Source: Cellulomonas edaphi
GTDB taxonomy: Bacteria; Actinomycetota; Actinomycetes; Actinomycetales; Cellulomonadaceae
DNA: 64,000 bases
Assembly: GCF_030362815.1 (NCBI RefSeq)
Contig: NZ_JAUCGR010000003.1
Span: 389,663-453,662 of the forward strand
Direction: 5' to 3'
Part shown: positions 43,113 through 51,142 of the stretch, one piece after another
Layout: each line of letters opens with the position of its first letter
Numbering within the stretch: the stretch's first letter is position 1
Notes under the pieces: generated by a model
Told to the model about the DNA's origin: nothing
The model's input: the letters and a program-made list of their open reading frames with translations, nothing else
Database searches by the model: none
Translations under genes and position numbers: made by a program

Positions 43113-43631
43113 GTGACCGACCTGCGCGACGTGACCGACCTGCGCGACGCGATCGCCGCAGGCTACGCCGCCCGTGACCGGGCGGACATGGCGCCGACGA
43201 TCGCCTACTTCGAGAAGCTGCTCGCCGACCACCCCGGTCACCCGGTGCTGCTCTTCGAGGTGGGCGGCGCGTACGACACCGCCGGCCAGGAGAGCACGGC
43301 CGCCGCCTACTACGAGCGGGCCCTCGCACTCGGGCTCGACGGCGACGACCTGCGGCGCTGCCTGTGCCAGTACGGCAGCACGCTGCGCTGGCTGGGCCGG
43401 CTCGACGAGTCCGTCGAGGTGCTCGAGCGCGGCCGCGCACAGTTCCCCGAGTCCGACTCCGCCCGCGTGTTCCTCGCCCTGTCGCTGGCCGAGGCGGGCC
43501 GGACGGACGAGGCGGTCGCCGAGCTGCTCACCGTCATCACCGACCACCCCGAGGCGACCGACCTCGGCCGGTACGCCGTCGGGCTGGGCGGCCTGGCGCG
43601 GTGGCTGCGCGAGGGGCGACCCGACGACTAG
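43113..43631 (+). CDS. Tetratricopeptide-repeat protein (TPR_5 type)
   Basis: A 172-residue all-helical protein with about four TPR units: YFEKLLADHPGHPVLLFEVG, AAAYYERALALGLDGDDLRR, SVEVLERGRAQFPESDSARV and AVAELLTVITDHPEATDLGR. This short actinobacterial TPR family has no assigned role beyond protein binding. GTG begins right at the base after the SHOCT gene's stop. Its TAG stop lies in the same CTAG as the TAG stop of the convergent gene. Confidence 0.82.
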   Translation: MTDLRDVTDLRDAIAAGYAARDRADMAPTIAYFEKLLADHPGHPVLLFEVGGAYDTAGQESTAAAYYERALALGLDGDDLRRCLCQYGSTLRWLGRLDESVEVLERGRAQFPESDSARVFLALSLAEAGRTDEAVAELLTVITDHPEATDLGRYAVGLGGLARWLREGRPDD

Positions 43632-44071
43632 TGCCAGTCTGAAATCTTCAGGTCGTCAGGGTCCGGCGATCCGGTCCCCGTCTCGACGAGCTCCTTCAGG
43701 CTGACCAGGTAAGTCGCCCACTTGGTGCTGCAGTGGTACATGAAGTCGACCGGCTCGGCCCAGCCCTCGTGCGCGAACATCACGATGGCGAAGTCGTCGG
43801 CCTGCGTCAGGTCGAACCGCACCGTGGTGCCGATCCACTCGGCCGGCCCGTCGACGACCTCCCAGCGCACCAGCTTCCCGGGCACCGACTCGAGCACCAC
43901 CATGTCGAAGCCGCCGGGTCCGAACCGGAACTCGATCAGGCCGCCCACGCCCGGGTCGCCCGTCGTGTCCCGCGTCCACCAGCCCGACAGGCCCTCGATC
44001 GTCGTCAGCGCCGCGTACACCTCGTCGGGCGTCGCGCCCTTCATGCCGACCCTGTGCAGGATGTCCACCAT
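43628..44071 (-). CDS. SRPBCC/AHSA1-family protein
   Basis: A 147-residue START/AHSA1-like protein: MVDILHRVGMKGATPDEVY, SGWWTRDTTGDPGVGGLIEF, VRWEVVDGPAEWIGTTVRFDL and a final helix STKWATYLVSLKELVETG. The cavity-lining pattern is that of AHSA1 domain proteins often encoded beside ArsR regulators. It is the third gene of a minus-strand SRPBCC-ArsR-SRPBCC operon. Its TAG stop shares CTAG with the TPR gene's stop. Confidence 0.85.
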   Translation of the reverse strand: MVDILHRVGMKGATPDEVYAALTTIEGLSGWWTRDTTGDPGVGGLIEFRFGPGGFDMVVLESVPGKLVRWEVVDGPAEWIGTTVRFDLTQADDFAIVMFAHEGWAEPVDFMYHCSTKWATYLVSLKELVETGTGSPDPDDLKISDWH

Positions 44072-44091
44072 CGTGATCCCTCGTCCCCTCG

Positions 44092-44439
44092 TCAGTGCTG
44101 CTGGGTGCGCGAGATCGCCTCGGCGATCCGCTTGATGCGCTGCAGACGGGCATCCCAGGTGGATCCCACGGCAGCGAGCTGGGCGACCGCGCGCGCGAGC
44201 TGCGCCTGGTCCACCTCGTAGCGGCGTTCGCGCCCGGCGGGCGTGACGTGCACGAGCCCGACGCGGTCGAGCACCGTCAGGTGCTTGGCGACCGCCTGCC
44301 GGGTGACGGGCAGATGGTCGCTGAGGGCGGTCGGCGTGCTGGGCCCCTGGGCCAGCAGGAGGTCGAGCATGCGCCGCCGCGTCGGGTCGCCGATGGCCGA
44401 CCAGAGCTCGTCGTCTACCGTCGGGTCGGCGGTGATCAT
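44092..44439 (-). CDS. ArsR-family transcriptional regulator
   Basis: A 115-residue winged-helix repressor: DELWSAIGDPTRRRMLDLLL, ALSDHLPVTRQAVAKHLTVL (recognition helix) and AGRERRYEVDQAQL (wing). No metal-binding Cys pair is present, so it is of the non-metal type that usually pairs with AHSA1 proteins. ATG 44439 overlaps the upstream SRPBCC stop (ATGA). Two dyads of the GCAAC/GTTGC kind lie at the operon's promoter and are likely its own sites. Confidence 0.9.
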   Translation of the reverse strand: MITADPTVDDELWSAIGDPTRRRMLDLLLAQGPSTPTALSDHLPVTRQAVAKHLTVLDRVGLVHVTPAGRERRYEVDQAQLARAVAQLAAVGSTWDARLQRIKRIAEAISRTQQH

Positions 44440-44885
44440 CGCGCCGCGACCAGCCCGCGGACGTACGCGCCGATGGCGGGCACGAACACGTCCCAGCCGC
44501 GCACGTGGTCGGCGTAGGCCTCCTCGAGCACGGCGGCCTCCCAGCCCTTCTCGCGGAAGCCCGTCTCCGTCATGCGCAGCGAGGTCCCCGTGCCCTGTGC
44601 GGCCAGCTCGAAGGTGACCAGCAGCGCGGCCTCGTCGTCGTCGAAGCACCACCGGAACGAGAACAGCCGCGGCGGGTCCACCTGCACGACCCTCAGGGCC
44701 TCGACGTGCTCGTCGGCGGTACCGCGGGCCCACCCGATCGTGCCGGCGGCTCCCGGCACGGGCGCGACGTCGGTCTCCGCCCCGCCCCACCACTCCCGGA
44801 TGTGCTCCGGCGTGCTGATCACCTCGAAGACGACCTCCGGTGCCGCGTCGACGTAGATCTCGCGCTCGATGCTTCCGAACTCCAT
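44436..44885 (-). CDS. SRPBCC/AHSA1-family protein, first gene of ArsR operon
   Basis: A 149-residue AHSA1-domain protein (IEREIYVDAAPEVVFEVIST, IREWWGG, LFSFRWCFDDDEAALLVTFE, EKGWEAAVLEEAYADHVRGW). It is a paralogue of the third gene rather than a copy. First in a three-gene operon, with its start 15 bases from the first operator dyad. In related operons such proteins bind hydrophobic ligands or act on them; here the ligand is unknown. Confidence 0.85.
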   Translation of the reverse strand: MEFGSIEREIYVDAAPEVVFEVISTPEHIREWWGGAETDVAPVPGAAGTIGWARGTADEHVEALRVVQVDPPRLFSFRWCFDDDEAALLVTFELAAQGTGTSLRMTETGFREKGWEAAVLEEAYADHVRGWDVFVPAIGAYVRGLVAAR

Positions 44886-44900
44886 GGGACTCTCGCTTTC

Positions 44901-44961
44901 CGCAACGTTTGGTTGCGGATCAACCTAGCCCTGCTTCCCGAGAAACGCAACCATCGGTTGC
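44901..44961 (-). promoter_or_regulatory. Two dyad operators of the SRPBCC-ArsR operon
   Basis: CGCAAC-GTTTG-GTTGCG (44901-44917) is a perfect 6-base inverted repeat; GCAACC-ATC-GGTTGC (44947-44961) is a second one, 45 bases away centre to centre. TAGGTT (44928-44923, minus strand) between them is a likely -10, placing the transcription start in the first dyad. The second reaches the end of the neighbouring methyltransferase gene. Confidence 0.8.
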
Positions 44962-44962
44962 A

Positions 44963-45700
44963 TCATGGGGTCAGTCGGTACACCGACACGTGCGACGACG
45001 AGTCCGCGGTGAACGGCGACCCGGCCCAGTCCGCCTCGCGGCTCTCGAGCTCGAAGCCGGCCAGCTGACCCATCAGGTCCAGCTCGGCGGGCCAGATGTA
45101 GCGATGCGGGCTCCGGCCCACGGTTGCCTCGGGCCCGGCACCGAACCGGACGTGGTGCGAGACCACCTGCTGGTTGAGCACGTCGTACGTGTCGAGGCCG
45201 ATGTAGCCGTCGTCGCAGCGCCAGACGGTCGCGTCGCGGCCGGGCGGCAGCGCGCGCAGCTCCGGAACCCACAGCTCGATGACGAACCGCCCGCCCGGGA
45301 CCAGGTGCCGGGCGGCGTTGCGGAAGCACTCGACCTGGTCGGCCTGCGCGAGCAGGTTCGAGATCGTGTTGAACACGAGGTAGACGAGGGAGAACTGCCC
45401 CGGGGCCCGGACGCGCGCCATGTCACCGACCACCACCGGGAGCGCCGCCTCGTCGACCTTGGTCCGCAGCTGGTCGATCATCGGGAGCGACAGCTCGATG
45501 CCCGTCACGCGCATGCCCCGCTCCGCCAGCGGCACGGCGATGCGCCCGGTGCCGATCGCGAGCTCGAGCGCAGGTCCGCCGTCCGCGAGCGCGTGCAGCC
45601 GGTCGACGGCCGGCCCCACCACCTCGGGCGCGAACATGCCCGTGCCCGGAGTGTCGTAGGCGGCGGCGACGTCGGCGCCCCACAGCGAGTCCGTGTCCAT
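44963..45700 (-). CDS. Class I SAM-dependent methyltransferase
   Basis: A 245-residue methyltransferase: LELAIGTGRIAVPLAERG (motif I), VTGIELSLPMIDQL (II), LVYLVFNTISNLL (IV) and LVPGGRFVIELWVP (V). The GTGRI form with conserved NTISNL is common in actinobacterial small-molecule methyltransferases. ATG 45700 lacks a strong ribosome site; TAGCCT about 38 bases upstream is a possible -10. It lies between two regulator operons on the same strand; substrate unknown. Confidence 0.85.
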   Translation of the reverse strand: MDTDSLWGADVAAAYDTPGTGMFAPEVVGPAVDRLHALADGGPALELAIGTGRIAVPLAERGMRVTGIELSLPMIDQLRTKVDEAALPVVVGDMARVRAPGQFSLVYLVFNTISNLLAQADQVECFRNAARHLVPGGRFVIELWVPELRALPPGRDATVWRCDDGYIGLDTYDVLNQQVVSHHVRFGAGPEATVGRSPHRYIWPAELDLMGQLAGFELESREADWAGSPFTADSSSHVSVYRLTP

Positions 45701-45738
45701 CCGTCGACGATGGTCGCCGCGGACGCACGCCGTCCAGG

Positions 45739-46368
45739 CTATTCAGCCGCCGGGACGGAGCCTGTGGCGAGGGGGACGATGATGTGGTCGATCATCCGCT
45801 CGATGTAGTCCGGCCCGGCCTTACCGCCGGCAACCACCTTCTGGTACGCGATCATGGCCGGCGCGACGGTCGCGATCATGTCGAGGTCGCGGCCCGGAGC
45901 GATCTCCCCGCGGTGCAGCGCCCGCTCGAGCAGAGCGCGCATCAGGGCCGTGCGCGCGATCACGAACTGCTCGTGGAAGACGGCCGCCACCTGGGGGTCC
46001 ACGCGCGCGGCCTGGTGCAGGCCGTGCATCAGCTCGTCGTTGCGCGACCCGCGGGCCGCGCCACGGATGGACATCAGGTCGGAGCGCAGCGAGCCCGTGT
46101 CGGGCACGTCGTCGATGGTGAGGATGAACTGGCGGCCGCAGATCACGGCGTCGACGGTCAGCTCGACCTTCGACGGCCAGCGCCGGTAGACCGTCGCCTT
46201 GCCCGTGCCCGCGCGCTCGGCGACGGCGTCCATCGTCATGCCCTCATACCCGCGCTCGGCGATCAGCTGCCGGGTGGCCTCGAGGATGACGTCGTCCTTG
46301 GACGCGTCGCGGCGCCGACCAGGGCGCCGCGCAGGGGCAGCCACGAGAACGTCGTCGTTCGCCTGCAT
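45739..46368 (-). CDS. TetR-family transcriptional regulator
   Basis: A 209-residue repressor with an N-terminal helix-turn-helix (MTMDAVAERAGTGKATVYRRWPSK split over about 45-65) and a C-terminal ligand domain with RALLERALHRGEI and MIAYQKVVAGG. ATG 46368 is chosen because GGAGG lies 5 bases upstream; the GTG two codons earlier is too close to it. It is divergent from a DHA2 efflux pump, with a 26-base palindrome between, so it almost certainly represses that pump and itself. Confidence 0.9.
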   Translation of the reverse strand: MQANDDVLVAAPARRPGRRRDASKDDVILEATRQLIAERGYEGMTMDAVAERAGTGKATVYRRWPSKVELTVDAVICGRQFILTIDDVPDTGSLRSDLMSIRGAARGSRNDELMHGLHQAARVDPQVAAVFHEQFVIARTALMRALLERALHRGEIAPGRDLDMIATVAPAMIAYQKVVAGGKAGPDYIERMIDHIIVPLATGSVPAAE

Positions 46369-46424
46369 GCCCACCTCCGTGCTCGTCGGGCTTCGTCGAT
46401 CGTCTCACGATAACTCACAGCGAG

Positions 46425-46450
46425 ACTCAGGGGTTCCGGAACTGGTGAGT
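46425..46450. promoter_or_regulatory. 26-bp palindrome between tetR and MFS pump
   Basis: ACTCAGGGGTTCC/GGAACTGGTGAGT pairs at 10 of 13 positions, with a perfect GTTCCGGAAC core. It overlaps the expected -35 of the pump gene, whose -10 is TAGAGT at about 46457-46462. Size and position fit a TetR operator. Confidence 0.78.
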
Positions 46451-46498
46451 CCGTATTAGAGTCGGTCGCACCGACCCCGACGTCCCAGGAGCCTCCTC

Positions 46499-47989
46499 AT
46501 GTCCTCGACTTCCCCCGACTCCGCACCGGCGGACCGGCGGCGGTGGTACGTCCTCGCGACGGTCGCCCTCGCCCAGCTGATGGTGGTCCTCGACGCCACC
46601 ATCGTGAACATCGCCCTCCCCTCCGCGCAGGCGGAGCTGGGGTTCTCCGACAACGACCGGCAGTGGGTCGTCACCGCGTACGCGCTCGCCTTCGGGAGCC
46701 TGCTGCTGCTGGGTGGCCGGCTCTCCGACATGTTCGGGCGCAGGCGCATGTTCCTCATCGGCCTCGTCGGCTTCGCCGGCGCGTCCGCCCTCGGGGGCGC
46801 CGCGCAGACGTTCGGCCTCCTGGTCGGCGCGCGCGCCCTGCAGGGTGCGTTCGGTGCCGTCCTCGCCCCGGCCGCGCTGTCCGTGCTGACCACCACCTTC
46901 ACCGTCCCGAAGGACCGGGCCCGCGCATTCGGCGTCTTCGGCGCGATCGCGGGCATGGGTGGGGCCATCGGGCTGCTGCTCGGCGGCTTCCTCACCGAGA
47001 ACTTCGACTGGCGCTGGAACCTGTACGTCAACGTGGTGATCGCGGTCATCGCGTTCGCCGCCGGCTCCGCGCTGCTGCAGCGCGGTCGCCAGCCGGGTCA
47101 CCACCGCCTGGAGGTCCCCGACGTGCTGCTCGGGGCGGCGGGCCTGTTCGCGCTCGTCTTCGGCTTCTCGCAGGCCGAGCCCAAGGGATGGGACTCTGCG
47201 TGGGTGTGGGGCTCGCTCGTGGCCAGCGTCGTCCTTCTCGCCGTCTTCGTGGTCCGGCAGCGCCGCTCGAAGTACCCCGTCCTGCCCCTGACGGTGATCC
47301 TGGACCGCGACCGCGGAGCCTCGTTCCTGTCGATCCTCGTGGCCGGCTCGGGCATGTTCGGCGCGTTCCTGTTCGTCACGTACTACATGCAGGCGACGCT
47401 GGGGTACAGCGCGATGCAGACCGGGGCGGCGTTCCTGCCGATGATCTTCTCGATCATCATCACGGCGCAGATCATGACCAACATCGTGCTGCCGCGCGTC
47501 GGTCCGAAGGTGCTGGTGCCGTTCGGCATGGCGCTCGGCGCGCTCGGCATGCTGTGGTTCACGACGCTCGAGCTCGACAGCCCCTATGCGCGCCTGCTGC
47601 CCGGCCTCATCGCGATGGGCGTCGGGATGGGCTCGATCATGCCCGCGTCGTTCCAGCTCGCGACTCTGGGCGTGGCGCCGCAGCAGGCCGGAGCCGCGTC
47701 CGCCATGGTCTCGACGAGCCAGCAGGTGGGAGGCGCCATCGGCACCGCGGTGCTGAACACGCTGGCCGCCACCGCAGTCACGGCGTTCGTCACCGACCAC
47801 GCGCCGGCCACGCCGGACGTGATCGCGCAGGCGCAGCTGCACGGCTACTCCACGGCCTACGTCTGCTCCGCGGCCATCTTCGCGGGCGGGCTGCTCATGA
47901 GCGCCCTGCTGTTCCGCACACGCGCCGACCGCGCGGCGCGGCTCGAGGCGGCGCCGCCCGCGGCGTCCGAGGTCGCCCTGGCGCACTGA
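46499..47989 (+). CDS. DHA2-family MFS drug:proton antiporter
   Basis: A 496-residue membrane transporter with 14 predicted helices. Motif A-like sequence GGRLSDMFGRRRMF follows helix 2, motif D1 appears as LDATIVNIALPSAQ in helix 1, and motif C-like GAIAGMGGAIGLLLGG in helix 5 marks it as an exporter of the EmrB/QacA type. It should expel hydrophobic or cationic compounds using the proton gradient. ATG 46499 has AGGAG 7 bases upstream. The TetR gene is divergent with a shared operator. Confidence 0.92.
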   Translation: MSSTSPDSAPADRRRWYVLATVALAQLMVVLDATIVNIALPSAQAELGFSDNDRQWVVTAYALAFGSLLLLGGRLSDMFGRRRMFLIGLVGFAGASALGGAAQTFGLLVGARALQGAFGAVLAPAALSVLTTTFTVPKDRARAFGVFGAIAGMGGAIGLLLGGFLTENFDWRWNLYVNVVIAVIAFAAGSALLQRGRQPGHHRLEVPDVLLGAAGLFALVFGFSQAEPKGWDSAWVWGSLVASVVLLAVFVVRQRRSKYPVLPLTVILDRDRGASFLSILVAGSGMFGAFLFVTYYMQATLGYSAMQTGAAFLPMIFSIIITAQIMTNIVLPRVGPKVLVPFGMALGALGMLWFTTLELDSPYARLLPGLIAMGVGMGSIMPASFQLATLGVAPQQAGAASAMVSTSQQVGGAIGTAVLNTLAATAVTAFVTDHAPATPDVIAQAQLHGYSTAYVCSAAIFAGGLLMSALLFRTRADRAARLEAAPPAASEVALAH

Positions 47990-48004
47990 CGCGCGCCGAC
48001 GGGG

Positions 48005-48919
48005 TCAGCTGCCCGCGCCACCACGCCCGGTGAGCGCGGGCAGCTGCGCGGCCAGCTGCTCCAGCGCGCGCTGCGGGCCCGCGTAGACGCCCTCCTCCCG
48101 GGGCCAGTGCACGATCACGTCGGTGAAGCCCATGGCCGCGGCTCGCTCGATGCCCTCGACGGCCACGTCCGCCGACGTCAGGGAGAAGATCGGGGCGCCG
48201 TCCAGGTTCAGGTACCGGCGCAGCGGCTGCGCGCGGCCGGCAGCCGCCTCCACCTGGTCCATCTGCCGCGAGGTGTCGGCGAGCTCGGACCACCAGCTCT
48301 CCTGTGCGGCGCGCGGGTCGTCTCCCAGGTCCTCCGGCCCGAACGACGACCCGTAGGTCACCCACCCGTCGCCCCGCCGCGCGGCGAGCGCCATGGTGCG
48401 CGGGCCTGCGGCCGCGATCAGGAACGGCGGCCGCGCGGACGGCACCGGGATCATCCGGGCCTCGTGCGCCTCGTAGAACTCCCCTGCATGCTCCGTCACG
48501 GGCCGGGTGAGCAGCTGGTCCAGCACGTCGACGAACTCCTCGAACCGCCGCGTGCGCTCCCCCCGCGTGGGCGCCGGGCCCAGCACGCCCGCGTCGAACC
48601 CCTCGCCGCCCGCGCCCAGGCCGAGCAGCAGACGGCCGCCGGAGACGTCGTCGAGGCCGAGGACGTCCTTGCCGAACGGCACCGGGTGGCGGAAGTTGGG
48701 CGACGCGACGAAGGTGCCCAGGCCGATGCGCTCGGTCACCGCGGCCGCGGCGGCGAGCAGCGGCACCGTGGCGAACCACGGCTCGTCCGCGAGGCTGCGC
48801 CACGCCAGGTGGTCGTACGTCCACGCATGGTCGAAACCCCACGCCTCCACCTGCTGCCACCTCGCACGAGCCTCGGCCCATCGCTCCTGCGGCAGCAGCA
48901 CCACTCCGACGCGCACCAT
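48005..48919 (-). CDS. LLM-class flavin/F420-dependent oxidoreductase
   Basis: A 304-residue TIM-barrel protein of the luciferase-like family: VGVVLLPQERWAEARARW, FDHAWTYDHLAWRS, TERIGLGTFVASPNFRHPV, VSGGRLLLGLGAGG and a C-terminal GFTDVIVHWPRE. The TYDHL and SPNFRHP patterns are those of F420-dependent members, though FMN cannot be excluded. TAGGGT ends 6 bases before ATG 48919 without a ribosome site, so it is probably leaderless. It is convergent with the MFS gene. Confidence 0.84.
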   Translation of the reverse strand: MVRVGVVLLPQERWAEARARWQQVEAWGFDHAWTYDHLAWRSLADEPWFATVPLLAAAAAVTERIGLGTFVASPNFRHPVPFGKDVLGLDDVSGGRLLLGLGAGGEGFDAGVLGPAPTRGERTRRFEEFVDVLDQLLTRPVTEHAGEFYEAHEARMIPVPSARPPFLIAAAGPRTMALAARRGDGWVTYGSSFGPEDLGDDPRAAQESWWSELADTSRQMDQVEAAAGRAQPLRRYLNLDGAPIFSLTSADVAVEGIERAAAMGFTDVIVHWPREEGVYAGPQRALEQLAAQLPALTGRGGAGS

Positions 48920-48966
48920 CCCGCGACCCTAGCGCCGGCCACGGCGCCCAGGAGCCGCCGGGCCCG

Positions 48967-49341
48967 TCAGCCCCAGCCGAGCTCGTGCAGCTTCTCGTCG
49001 TCGATGCCGAAGTGGTGCGCGATCTCGTGCACCACGGTGATCGCCACCTCCTCGATCACGTCGTCGCGGGTGTCGCAGATCGCGAGCGTGGGCAGCCGGT
49101 AGACGAAGATGCGGTCGGGCAGCGACCCGGCCGCCCAGAACGACGTGCGCTCGGTCAGGGGTGTGCCCTCGTACAGGCCCAGGAGGTCCGGCTCGTCGGG
49201 CGGCGCATGATCCTCGACCAGCACCACGACGTTGTCCATGACGCGGGCGAGCTCGGGCGGGATCTCGTCGAGGGCGTCCCGGACGGCTTCCTCGAACTCG
49301 TCGCGCGCCATCTCGAACACGCACCCATCCTGCCTGCTCAT
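48967..49341 (-). CDS. Zincin_1-like metallopeptidase family protein
   Basis: A 124-residue protein from ATG 49341 (49311 is also possible; the longer frame to 49395 is unlikely). The zinc motif VVHEIAHHFGIDD (HExxH plus a downstream Asp) is intact. The N-terminal FEEAVRDALDEIPPELARVM and DNVVVLVEDHAPPD are the family's typical opening. These small cytoplasmic zincins are widespread in actinobacteria; their substrate is unknown. It lies just upstream of, and divergent to, the tRNA cluster. Confidence 0.85.
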   Translation of the reverse strand: MSRQDGCVFEMARDEFEEAVRDALDEIPPELARVMDNVVVLVEDHAPPDEPDLLGLYEGTPLTERTSFWAAGSLPDRIFVYRLPTLAICDTRDDVIEEVAITVVHEIAHHFGIDDEKLHELGWG

Positions 49342-49444
49342 CGGGCCGCGGCGGGCCCGACGAGGACTCGCTTTGGAGATCGGGCCGATGACCACGTATG
49401 CTCATCACCGGTTCCCGGCGCCTCGCCGCCGGGGGCGGGACTGA

Positions 49445-49520
49445 GCCCTCATCGTCTAGCGGCCTAGGACCCCGCCCTTTCACGGCGGTAGCACGGGTTC
49501 GAATCCCGTTGGGGGTACCA
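49445..49520 (+). tRNA. tRNA-Glu (anticodon TTC)
   Basis: Acceptor GCCCTCA pairs with TGGGGGT (G-U ends allowed), anticodon stem CCGCC/GGCGG with loop CTTTCAC, T arm ACGGG TTCGAAT CCCGT, discriminator A and an encoded CCA. Confidence 0.95.
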
Positions 49521-49573
49521 GCAGTATCTAGCAGTGCAGCAGTTCAGCAGTAAGGTCTCGCAGCAGTACACGA

Positions 49574-49647
49574 GGCCCCGTAGCGCAGTTGGTTAGCGCG
49601 CCGCCCTGTCACGGCGGAGGTCGCGGGTTCAAGTCCCGTCGGGGTCG
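49574..49647 (+). tRNA. tRNA-Asp (anticodon GTC)
   Basis: Acceptor GGCCCCG pairs with CGGGGTC, anticodon stem CCGCC/GGCGG with loop CTGTCAC, T arm GCGGG TTCAAGT CCCGT, discriminator G. CCA is not encoded. The spacer from tRNA-Glu holds several AGCAGT-type short repeats. Confidence 0.95.
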
Positions 49648-49654
49648 CTCGAAG

Positions 49655-49674
49655 TGCCGGTCCTCGGACCGGCA
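49655..49674 (+). terminator. Hairpin after tRNA-Asp
   Basis: TGCCGGTCC/GGACCGGCA is a perfect 9-base inverted repeat with a 2-base centre, followed by TTCTCGTT. It should end the Glu-Asp transcript. Confidence 0.8.
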
Positions 49675-49702
49675 TTCTCGTTCGAGGGGTGGTTTCCCTC
49701 AC

Positions 49703-49778
49703 GGCTCTGTAGCTCAGTTGGTAGAGCGTTCGACTGAAAATCGAAAGGTCACCGGATCGACGCCGGTCGGAGCCACCA
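49703..49778 (+). tRNA. tRNA-Phe (anticodon GAA)
   Basis: Acceptor GGCTCTG pairs with CGGAGCC, anticodon stem TTCGA/TCGAA with loop CTGAAAA, discriminator A, CCA encoded. The T loop reads ATCGACG, so the normally invariant T54 is an A. Confidence 0.93.
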
Positions 49779-49781
49779 CGC

Positions 49782-49813
49782 AAGCCCCGCACGCCACGCG
49801 CGTCGCGGGGCTT
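49782..49813 (+). terminator. Hairpin after tRNA-Phe
   Basis: AAGCCCCGC/GCGGGGCTT form a 9-base perfect stem around a 14-base loop, followed by CGTCGTT, 3 bases after the encoded CCA. Confidence 0.8.
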
Positions 49814-49930
49814 CGTCGTTCCGAACCCCGTCCCACCCGCGAATCCGTGGCTCAGAGCGGCGCGCCCGTTCGGGCGAGCCGCCTTCGGGCGCGACGATGG
49901 GCCTCCAGGGCGATCTGGACGGAGTCGAGG

Positions 49931-51109
49931 GTGGAGTTCGAGACGTTGTTCCCGGTGGTACTCGTCTCCGCGATCGCGTTGCTCGTCGTGGCGGTGATGC
50001 CGGCACGGTTCCGCCTCCCGCAGGTCGTCGTCCTGCTGGCCGGTGGGATCCTCATCGGACCCGAGGGCCTCGCGCTCTCCTCCGCTGAGTCCGTGAGCCT
50101 GCTCTCCGACCTCGGCATGGGCTTCTTGTTCCTGCTTGCGGGCTACGAGCTCGACCCGGGGATCGCGCGGCAGCCGGCCGGCCGGCTCGGCATGCGCGCA
50201 TGGCTCACGTCGTTGCTGCTCGGCGGCGCCGCGCTGTGGCTCCTCAACATCGAGCACGACGTCCCCGCCGCCGTGGCCATCGCGATCGCGCTGTCGACCA
50301 CGGCGCTGGGCGTCCTCGTGCCGATCCTGCGCGACGAGGGCCTGACCAACCGTCCTCTGGGCCGGTACGTCCTGGCCGGAGGTGCTATCGGTGAGCTCGG
50401 CCCGATCGTGGCGATGGCCCTGTTCCTGGGCGCGAACGGCACCGTTGTCGCCCTGATCTCCCTCATGGCGTTCGTCGCCGGAATCGTCGCCCTCGCGCTC
50501 GCGCCCCGGCGACTCTCGATGAACCGGACCCGGCACCTCCTGGGGTCGATGAGCGACGGCAACACCCAGGGTCCGATCCGCTTCACTCTCGTGCTGCTGG
50601 TCGCGTTGCTGGCGAACGCCACGTTCATGGGGTTCGACGCCGTGCTCGGCGCTTTCCTCGCCGGGATGGTGCTACGCGCATGGGCCCCGGTCGACCGCGA
50701 GGCATTCGACGCGAAGCTCGACACCGTCGGCTGGGGAGTCTTCATCCCCGTCTTCTTCGTCTCTTCCGGCATGGGCCTCGAGATCGACGCCGTCCTGCGG
50801 TCCCCCTGGCTGCCGTTCGCGTTCATGGCGGTGCTGCTCGTCGTCCGAGGAGGCCCGGCGCTGTTCTGGTACCGGCGGGCGCTCGGCCGGCGCGACCGAC
50901 TCCGGCTCGGGCTGTACACGGCCACGACGTTGCCCCTCCTCGTGGCCCTGACGCAGCTGGCGGTGGACGATGGTTCGCTCCGGCAAGGCACTGCAGCCTG
51001 CCTCGTCTTCGCCGGCGCACTGACCGTGCTCGTGTTCCCCTTGCTGGCACGCGCGATCGGGGTTCCAGCCGGGACCAGAGGCCCCACGACGACCCGCTCG
51101 GCTGTCTAG
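49931..51109 (+). CDS. Cation:proton antiporter, KefB/CPA2-like
   Basis: A 392-residue transporter with about 12 helices: RFRLPQVVVLLAGGILIGPE (helix 2 with the conserved G-L-GP motif), LLSDLGMGFLFLLAGYELDP, AIALSTTALGVLVPILRDEG and GFDAVLGAFLAGMVLRAW. It lacks the C-terminal TrkA-N domain of full KefB, so ligand gating is not evident. GTG 49931 follows GGAG. It should exchange Na+ or K+ for protons. The next gene starts 34 bases on with a TAGGCT box, so it probably has a separate promoter. Confidence 0.86.
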   Translation: MEFETLFPVVLVSAIALLVVAVMPARFRLPQVVVLLAGGILIGPEGLALSSAESVSLLSDLGMGFLFLLAGYELDPGIARQPAGRLGMRAWLTSLLLGGAALWLLNIEHDVPAAVAIAIALSTTALGVLVPILRDEGLTNRPLGRYVLAGGAIGELGPIVAMALFLGANGTVVALISLMAFVAGIVALALAPRRLSMNRTRHLLGSMSDGNTQGPIRFTLVLLVALLANATFMGFDAVLGAFLAGMVLRAWAPVDREAFDAKLDTVGWGVFIPVFFVSSGMGLEIDAVLRSPWLPFAFMAVLLVVRGGPALFWYRRALGRRDRLRLGLYTATTLPLLVALTQLAVDDGSLRQGTAACLVFAGALTVLVFPLLARAIGVPAGTRGPTTTRSAV

Positions 51110-51142
51110 GCTGGGGGCACCGCCTCTGAACTGGAGAATCCC

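Noticed and set aside
49520..49573. AGCAGT-type short repeats between tRNA-Glu and tRNA-Asp
   Set aside because: Too short and irregular to call an element; probably spacer sequence.
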